Shown piece by piece: positions 55,891 through 64,000 of a stretch of 64,000 nucleotides of DNA. Within the stretch, counting starts at the first letter, position 1. Each line of letters starts with the position of its first letter. Source of the stretch: Galerina marginata (taxonomy: Eukaryota; Basidiomycota; Agaricomycetes; Agaricales; Galerinaceae); the NCBI GenBank assembly GCA_023014335.1, contig JAECYW010000022.1, positions 248,001-312,000 of the forward strand. Reading direction: 5' to 3'. The translations under genes were made by a program, and so were the position numbers. The notes beneath the pieces were generated by a model, which was not told the origin of the DNA, made no database searches, and worked only from the letters and a program-made list of their open reading frames with translations.

Positions 55891-58700
55891 TCAGAGAGCG
55901 CGGCGGCGGCTAGGAGGGGGTGTAATCGCGGCTGGTACTGCCGCCGACGCTCCGCCTGTACATCCGGTAGGTACAGGCACGTCTTGGGCATCCCATGGAT
56001 TAGGGTAGTCACATCCCGGAATGGGTGTAGGGCCCGGCGCATTATCATTAACGTTGAACCATCCGTTTGCAGTAGGGTCGATGGCATTTCCGCTCAGGTC
56101 CGTAAATGTCGGCACGGGAAGAGTTGCGATCGATCCAGTGGAAGTGTAAACCGGGAGCTGGGCGACAGGGCCTGCGCCGTCCTCAAGCTGGACAGGAGGC
56201 CATGGGTACTGCGCAGTTTGAGCCGAGTCTATTACGCCCGCACCTGCACCACCTGTCATCCACGATTCAAACGTTCCATCGAATACTGGCCCTGTGGACG
56301 GACCGCACGCGCCAATCGCTGAGCGCGGGTCGGTGGGCATCCAGCCGCCTTCAAGTCCGAGTTGGTACGACCAGAGAGGGGACTCTACAACCCCTGTGTT
56401 CGATGGTCCAACCTGCGCGAGTGAGAGACTAAGCTAAGCACTAGAAACGAGTGTCCAAGAACTTGCGTACCTTCCAAGTCCAGAAGAACCAATCGCGAAG
56501 ACCGTCCATGCTAGCCGATGCAAATGCAAGAAGACCAGCCTTTGTACCGTCGGTCCAGTTCGACGAGTCTTGCCAATCGTCGCAGTTTCCACCGTATGTG
56601 GTGGTACCACCGACACCCTTCAAGAACAAACCACAGTCATTGAAACCATTGCTAAATTCTCCTGCAACTGTGACTCCAAATGCAGTACGACTAGACAAAA
56701 GACATTAGACTGATAGGCGTCGGAAATTCGAAGAAGTAGCAAACCTAGTATTCATGGAAGACGTCCACCTGTCACAAGCTGCAGCCGGCCAAGTTCCTCC
56801 CGCACCCGGACCTGTACCAGTGTCGATTGGCGCTGTGGCAGCGCTGCCACCGAAAGCGAAGTAAGGATGCGTGTCAAGAACCATCCTGTCAGCTCCCGTC
56901 ATGAAGCCAGCCCAGTAGTCAAGGCCTTGGAAAGCATCGTGAATGCCGATATATGGTCCTTTGCCCGCACCCACACCAGTAATGCCACGGATCATGTTGT
57001 ACATTTCCACGTAGCTGAAACCAAATATTAGCATCGACTGAGCGACGACAGACGAAAGACATGAACTTACAAGCCGCGAAGCTCTGTCGCGCCAATGGTG
57101 GTAATCAAGGCTTCATTGATGATGCTGAACATCGGAACGACATCCCTATATTCAGGTTGGGAAATAAATTCCGTGATTATTCGAATGTAATTCATTGTCC
57201 GTTGTGCGTTGGCCATTCCCATTATACCATGGAGGAAGTTAATTTGACCACCTTTGCCGGAATGGTTATAGCCTAGACACAGATGATTAAAAGTGAATAC
57301 GAAGTAGATGGCGAAGAAATTTACCATTCTGAGAACCTGGAATCGTGTGGAGGTCCAAGTTAACTCGAATGCCGTATTTCCTGCACCACTGGAAAGCTTG
57401 TACGATATACCTAGGGCACTAGTATGAAAAGGCTGTTCAAGTGACTATCGAATCAACTCACTTCCAACTGGTCTTGGCGAGGAAAGGTTCATCTCCCCAA
57501 GTATCAATGGCCCAAAACGGTATTGGCAGCCTGATCCAGTTCAAGCCCGCACCAGCCATTTGTGCGAAATCTTTCTCGGTCTGCGTGAACCTCTTGAGCA
57601 CTTGGTCAATAATGGATAGATAAATCCACACTTACAATGAAGGTCTTGTAATGGTCTTCGAGTTGATTCAGTCCGCCACTTGCGGTATCCTGCGCCATCA
57701 GTGTGCTGAGACTCCATTCATCGGTAGCGCCAGGATACTTCTGGTACAACGCCGGTGTAATGAAGGGCTCTAGAACGAACCAACCGCCAAGATTGACACT
57801 AGAAGATATTAGGTTCAGTATATAGACGGCGGACGTAGAACGGTCTCATACCCCCAAATACGATCTTTTCCATAGTCCCAACTCTGGTTGAGAGGAGGGG
57901 TCCATGAATTTGGGTATGCATTATTATTGTAAGGATCGTTAGGATCAGACCACCCTAGCAGTGTCAAAAGCAGGCGTCAGCGAATCGTCATCGAAGAGGA
58001 GAGGGTCATCGGGCACGGTCGGATAAAAATAGACACGTCGAACACTCTCGCACCCCGCGCGGGAAATTGTGATTGACATCGTCACGCCACAGCACAGGAC
58101 CATCCAACATGTAATGCGCCAGCCACCGACGAGGACGACACGGAATACAGCAAACTCACATATTCCCCCAAATTTGTTGTTGTAAGTGAATGTAGTTCCA
58201 TCGTTGGCCTTTATGGTCGATCCATCACCACCGGTTGTAGCTGCTGTGGAAATCGAGGTGGGCTTGGCTCCATGACTCGTGCCCGTCGTCGTCGAACCAC
58301 CAGTGGGATTTGGCTTGGTTGAGCTCGCCACTGCAGACTTGTTATTCCGCGGCTTAATAACCGTGAAATAGACAGGCAGAACAACGACCAGAATCAAGAT
58401 GACGAGGGCGATTATAGCTCCAAGCAAGACTAGAAGTCTTCGCCTTGGCTTGGGTGATGGCGGGGCTATAGGGGTTGTGCTTTCCTCGTCAGCTTCTGGC
58501 TCATTTTTCTGAGCCAGATTCGTCCCAGAATCGTTAGGCGTCGATTGCACGTAGGAGTCGCGTGGCGATTCGCCGCCGTTAAGAGCCATGAAGGGCGGAC
58601 GAGGCTCACGGAACGAGGCATCGTCACCAGCTGGCAAAGGAACGTTGGCAGCGAGAGCGACTGAGTCGGCAGACACCACGGAGAAAGGACGTTCAGCCAT
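55891..58700 (-). CDS. Glucan 1,3-beta-glucosidase (GH5 exo-beta-1,3-glucanase), membrane-anchored
   Basis: Nine exons: 58700-58160, 57954-57852, 57798-57636, 57580-57462, 57410-57325, 57272-57071, 57014-56745, 56690-56471 and 56412-55891; 741 aa. A cytosolic tail of about 88 residues precedes one membrane helix (about 89-115), then a Ser/Thr/Gly-rich stalk and the catalytic domain, a type II arrangement. GH5 landmarks: WTPPLNQSW, GVNLGGWFVLEPFITPALYQ, ITEKDFAQMAGAGLNWIRLP, VNLDLHTIPGSQNG, acid/base Glu391 in FSIINEA, DTHPYFAF and nucleophile Glu506 in VAGEFSNG, DWFFWTWK. The enzyme trims beta-1,3-glucan ends in the cell wall. Intron 1 is long (205 nt). The Pro-rich C-terminus ends PPPSRRRAL. 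Confidence 0.93.
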
Positions 58701-61700
58701 GGCTGCCCACTGACGGGGAGAGCGTGTGGTGGTAGAAAGCGAAGAAGGGTGCCGAGTTGTTCATACTTCCCGATGTTATATTAAGCGCAGGAGCCCTGGG
58801 GAGGTTGGGCGCGGCAGGGTGACCGGCAAGCCGGGCCCGATGCGCACATGACTGCCTCACGGAGTAATTCACCCACAAGTGGGGACACAGCGTCGACTGA
58901 ACTCTATATGCCATCTTGTTATCGTACAATCATGGCAATGCTAGCATACGTTTAACAGCCTCAAGGCGTATGTTTTTAGGTCATAATTGCTCGGCCTGTC
59001 CACAGAGCGTTCCGATAACTTCATTTCATTTTCCCGACATGACGATCCGCTTACGGCGGCGCCGATGACCCTGCATCTTTGATTGTCTTATCAGAAACAG
59101 CGGTCTTCAGACGCCCGTTGACCATTCACAAATATCTTAGACTAAGACAACCTCCCCGCTAGGAGTAAAGCAAAAATAATAAGAATATAGAATACAAGGT
59201 GCTTGTAATCCAACACTCTCTACAAAATACATAGACCGCGACCCCAAATAGCCTATACAAGCGCCTTGACATATTGAGATCACACTAGCACGCCTCGTGT
59301 TAACCTACCAGCTGGAGAGCACCTGTCCAGTTGCCTCGGCCATTCGGTAGAATTCGGACCACAAGTGCTAGTAACGGGTGCCTTGAGGCGCTAGTGATCT
59401 CACCCTCGCAGATAGGAGCACAAGCATTATGTTTCTTTGTCCAAAAGAATGACCACGTTACAGCACCGGCCTCAAATGACCTGAATCCTATTTTTAAAAG
59501 GGTGCTCGTGTTTCTGAAAGCCGTCAGTGGAGTCGGGGAAAGCGGAGGGCTTTGGATGATAACCAGGGAGGGGGAGGGTACGGCTTGGGCAACAGGGATT
59601 CGAGCTTGAAATTCAAATTGGTCGTTAGAACAATATTCATTTGCTATAGATCGGAGGGTAAATCTTGGCTAATGGCTTGGCTACGAAGAGCTGAGAAGTG
59701 AGGCGATTTTGAAAAACCAGTCGACCACTTCTCAGCAACCTTGGCTTGAAAGTTTGAGAAAGATATTTACCAACGAATAACTGAAACCATTCTAGCGGAG
59801 TGTATTTATTGGCAGAGAATGGAGCGGCAGACAACTTCGGCTCCGAGACAATTACAAGCATCGCCTCGACGCGCTGATTAGATTAGATATGCACCCGTTT
59901 TCTCATCGATCGATTCAGAATTCTTTATAACACTACTGGGCCCTGGGGCCCGACAATTTTGACGAGAGTCGAAATATGTCGGCGCGTCGTTTGAGTTTTG
60001 CTTTCTCATTTTGCCGTCCCATGTACCCCTCAGTTATAAGAGTACAAGTGATATAGTTGTGCACCTGGACCCCTTCCCTCTTGTCACATAGTACTAGTAG
60101 TGCATTTAATCCGAACTCGAGCATCCACTTTCCTCTTTTAATGTCGTAGCTAGCCATTGCATGGTCCAGGCCGGTTGGTCTGGTGTGCCGCGCTGCATCT
60201 AGAGTAACCCAACATGTGCGGCGACTCGATAAATTTTCCTTTTTGTTGCGAGTCGGTGGGTGACACCGCCTGTCTACATGAGCGGGATTTATGTACTAGT
60301 CAGCAGAGGGTGCGATTTCCTGCTCTAATCCGGCCAATATTCTGTGATTCAGGTATTCTGGTCGTCTTTTCCTTTCTCAACAGCAACCACCTGCAGTTGG
60401 CGAGAGAGGTTTGGCGACCGTGAATTTGATTAGTCGAAACAACATCAGCATCGCATGGTCTTACTTTTCTCTTCTCTGAGTACCTGATAGGTGGACGATG
60501 TAGAACCTTCATGAAAAACCTTCATAGATCGTGTACCCGTAGGACAACCACTCTGCACTTCGATTGCAATCTCGAAAACTGCAACCTTTGAAATTTACAG
60601 CATAACCCAAGGCAAAGCTGGCATAGAATCCAAAGATTTATCATGGCTGGGATGCCTTAAAATCCGGAGGAAGACTTCCATCCTTTCCCTGAGAAGAAGT
60701 CCCCAGCAGCTGGATTTCATGACCATCTAGGATTGCAGATGGATACTCATCTCCATAACCTGGGGGAGTATGGACACAGTCAAGACAGCCGTGGAGCTGT
60801 CCCGGAGACATACACGCATGTTTGCTAATATTCCAAGTTGCCAGAGCCTTTACCCAGTTGGTATTCCCGGACCAGCTCCCTTAACAGCCCGAATTTGAGG
60901 AGTCAAAATGGATCGCTAACAAAGCTGGTCCGAGGCTACCTGACTGGCGGTAGTCAGCTTTGAGTTACAGCTTAGATTGGCCTCGACTCTGTACTTTTTT
61001 CTTCACCGTCCAAATTGGGATGTCGATGAGCTCTTCTCATTTGGACTGTTAAGAAAGTAGCACCGATGCCAAACCTTGGTCCCAATAAAGTTGGAGATTC
61101 CTGCATAGTCGGAGGGATATTCCTATAGACCTCGGACATCAACGATAGCAATGGTAAAATGGCTGGTCTAAGAGACGAGTCTAGACAGACAGCAGACAAA
61201 ATCATGCAGGTCTGCAGGTCTCCTCATTGCAGATGGAAAGCAGGCAGGATCCTTGTCAAGTCCTTGAGCACAATCAGAAATATCAGCTAGGAGCAGGCCC
61301 AGAAAACCGGACCCAAGCATATCAGAGACCAAGGTTAATTGCATGAGTGATCAGCCCCGGCATTTACTCTGAATGGAAGATGCTCGCGGGAGCGCAAAAG
61401 GATTCCCCGAGTCGATCTTCAAGTCCCTGTCGGAAGTATCCACGAAGAATTCAAATAACTGACTGGTTGAACATTCTGCTTGGAAAATCAAGCATATTTA
61501 AAATTAATTAATTCAAATATCGAGGACATGGGACCTACAGTTGACGGTTAACACGTTTCACGACGACTAGAATGATCAATCGCTCCAAGAAACGATATCG
61601 AAATCGGACCGTGCAATAAGATCCTGTCTTGCCGCGCAATGATGTTTGAGAATGTAATGTTTGGGGACGAAACGAGTACACGAAGTCATGGCTTCATCGG

Positions 61701-64000
61701 CGAGGAGAAAGATGAGCAAAGGCGCCGACGTCCGGAAGCAAGTCGAATGCTGATGGTTATTCCAGTCAGATTGACGCGTGAAATTTTTAATTTTAAAACC
61801 GACGCAGAAGGCACCTGGAATCAAATAGTTATCAGACGTATGTGCGCAGAAAGTTTCAACCGTATGCCTAAAATGTCGGAATGGATGATCGGATGGGGAG
61901 TCCTAGTAGCAAGACTCATATCGTATGTCATGAAAGCTGGTAGAAGCTCGTCATCAGGAGGCGGCCCTTGGAGCTTTGGCCAGGTCCACCCGGATGCATG
62001 TCGAGTCGACGTCTCGCACTGGGGGGAATTCGACTATTGAAATCACCCGAATGCGATGGCACAGATTATGACATAGGGCGTCAGGGCACATCCTCAAGGA
62101 GTTACCTGAGATATTGAAGCTTCAGATCAAAAGGCTAAGAATGCAAGGGTAAATCGAACTTCCCACCGATTGTACAACTTCGACCTGCCTCATATGAGGT
62201 AAAATGCTATATATGGATCCAGGCTGTGTTCTTGTTCTTGAATTGGGTACAAGTGATAATGGAGTATAGTCTTGCTTTCGGCTTGAAACAAACTCAGAAA
62301 ACAGCAAAGTGATTAGAAAATCAACTTGACAAGGCGAGTTGAGCTTTCACTAGTGCGCTGTAATCGTGGACAGAGCGCAACATCAAGGTGAAAAGACAAT
62401 ATTTTGGGTTAGTACTCAACGCTAGCCCAACCAGATGCCATGCCACAAAATATCTTCCAAGAATTCTGTAAGCGTGTATAATGTTTCCCTGAGGGCCGTG
62501 AAGGAACTTTAGGTGTCGTTGATTCCGGTCCGTGAAGGAAACTTGTCCAAGCTTGTCTGTCTATATGCGCGAACTTCATTCGGGTATTGGCGCCGTCCCG
62601 ACATGAGAGAGACATGAAACGTTTTCGACAAAAAGAGATAGAAAGCGGTCTCTAATGGTTTAGTTACGCTTGCTCCGAGTAGGGCTACATCGAAAGGGGC
62701 GGTAGGTGGAGCGCATACATACGTATGTGGCATTCCGTCATCCCTCTTGAAGAATGATGACAGCGAATCCTTTCATTTGAACTGTAGACGCCAGGATATG
62801 TCGATTAAGAAGGTATTAGGGCCAAGTGTCCTAGTTTTTAGAATGCGTAGAACTTTGAAAGGGCCAGGGCGTTATCATTGAGGGGGAGGAAAGAAGTTGT
62901 GGAGCGTGATATCGCCGGGTGGCTGTGCCAGAATGATTGTCTCTGCTTGCAAATTCTTGATTCGAATTTCGACTTCACTTGGGGTTAAAAAAAACAGTAG
63001 GTAGCCTCCAGTGAACAAGAGCCTTTACGTTATTGGAAATTGCCCGCTCTATCATTCAAAGACGAATTTTGGGACGGTACCTGGCTAACATCGGCCGGCA
63101 AACGTTATACAAATGACATGCATGATGAGCCGAAGCTCGTCCGTCCTTGGTCCGTTCGGATCCGCGCCACATATATCGTGATCCGTAGGGCACATCACAG
63201 ATATCGTGGTCTGGCTAGGAGAGACTACATCCGCGCTGGAGAATCAAAATACGGAATGAGGGCCCGCTTGCAAAGCATTCCAGATTAACGCTCACACTCT
63301 GAATCCGATTCACTCCTGAGCACTACTAGTACTTGCAAAGTTTTGATCTGGCACCTGACTAGGACTCTTCATGGAAGACGTCAACGTTAAAACGGTAAGG
63401 GATAAAATACTTACCGCCGGTTGCTCATTTAATTTCGTTAGAAGGGTCGAGATTTGTCATTTGAACGATAGAACTTCCTCGTTTCGTATTTGTTAACATA
63501 AAACTTAAAGGGCTTCATTCCCATGCGAATTTTTTGGAATCGGTGCAGCTAATGAGCGATATGAAGCAAACGTGAACAGCTTGCACGATTGCTGACATAG
63601 TTCCAACTCTTAATTGGCATTGAGAACCTCGTTCTTCTAATGCAAACGAAAAAGGAAAAAGGTTCACGGATATATTAAATCACAAAATGCAAGTGCACAA
63701 AAGTATACTAGGCTGACTTTCTAGGATTAGACCTGGGTCACCTTCACCTTATGGAACTACATTTTCATTGAAGACAGACATAATGTGGGGCACTTTAATA
63801 TATCCGCAGAACGAGGAGTATTCGACGATTTCCACCTTGGCGGAATGAATGTGGGTAAAACGTGAATAAGCTACCTATAGTGCCATGAAAACAAGTCACC
63901 CAGCCCCTCTTACCCTGTGTAAAGGATGTCTCCTCGTCTCACCTGATCATCCATGATCCAAGTTTCCATTTTTTGCACCTCATAGTCCTTGATTAGGCGT
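58701..64000. other. 5.3 kb without a supported gene
   Basis: Frames on both strands are short. The longest, 61639-62040 plus (133 codons, starting MMFENVMFGDETST), has no domain, splice or codon-pattern support. Frames near 62509-62733 minus and 63040-63288 plus look no better. A weak imperfect inverted repeat (gagatcac..ctagc..gcctc) surrounds 59273-59400. The window ends without a recognisable gene edge. Confidence 0.4.

Noticed and set aside
58701..64000. Search for LTRs or an additional gene in the right-hand gap
   Set aside because: No direct terminal repeats, no reverse-transcriptase or integrase motifs, no multi-exon frame could be assembled by eye.
1..64000. tRNA and rRNA genes
   Set aside because: No B-box-like GGTTCGANTCC with a matching acceptor stem and no rRNA-like stretch was found by eye; a covariance-model search was not possible here.

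Overview
The window reads as genomic DNA of a basidiomycete fungus, most likely an Agaricomycete. Almost every gene is cut by short introns (about 50-70 nt) with GT..AG ends and CTAAC/CTGAC-like branch points. The gene content also fits: DUF6535 membrane proteins, F-box/LRR-like proteins, fungal BTB/POZ proteins, a TEA-domain regulator, a fungal-type neutral ceramidase and a membrane-anchored GH5 exo-beta-1,3-glucanase. I saw no bacterial operons, rRNA, tRNA or CRISPR. All gene models were spliced by eye; the long ones keep their frame through up to 24 introns, which is strong internal support.

Layout. 0-9 kb: 3' part of a TSN-repeat (DUF4097-like) protein, an intronless F-box protein, then two tandem copies of a four-exon DUF6535 gene inside a duplicated block of about 3 kb. 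9-16 kb: two unrecognised minus-strand genes around a 330-bp inverted-repeat element, then a complete second TSN-repeat gene on the opposite strand. 16-21 kb: three His-rich single-pass membrane protein paralogs with conserved upstream blocks, interrupted by a BTB gene. 21-30 kb: a dual-specificity phosphatase, a small divergent gene, three minus-strand BTB genes with shared intron positions, a microbial-type PARG-like protein, and a hAT-like MITE with a perfect 8-bp target duplication. 31-38 kb: an eight-exon DUF1479/Gig2-like gene and two HtrL/YibB-like glycosyltransferase paralogs. 39-49 kb: an F-box protein, a poorly resolved stretch, a 25-exon neutral ceramidase and a small unknown gene. 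50-59 kb: the TEA-domain regulator, about 4 kb with no supported gene, and the GH5 glucanase. 59-64 kb: no gene I can support.

How the genes relate. There is no obvious single pathway. Local gene duplication dominates: DUF6535 x2, TSN-repeat x2, His-rich x3, BTB x4, HtrL-like x2, F-box x2. Glucanase (cell wall), ceramidase (sphingolipid turnover) and glycosyltransferases are ordinary housekeeping or surface functions. The least ordinary signals are paired splice donors 8 nt apart in two BTB paralogs, which would give two unrelated C-terminal tails, and the shared upstream blocks of the His-rich family.
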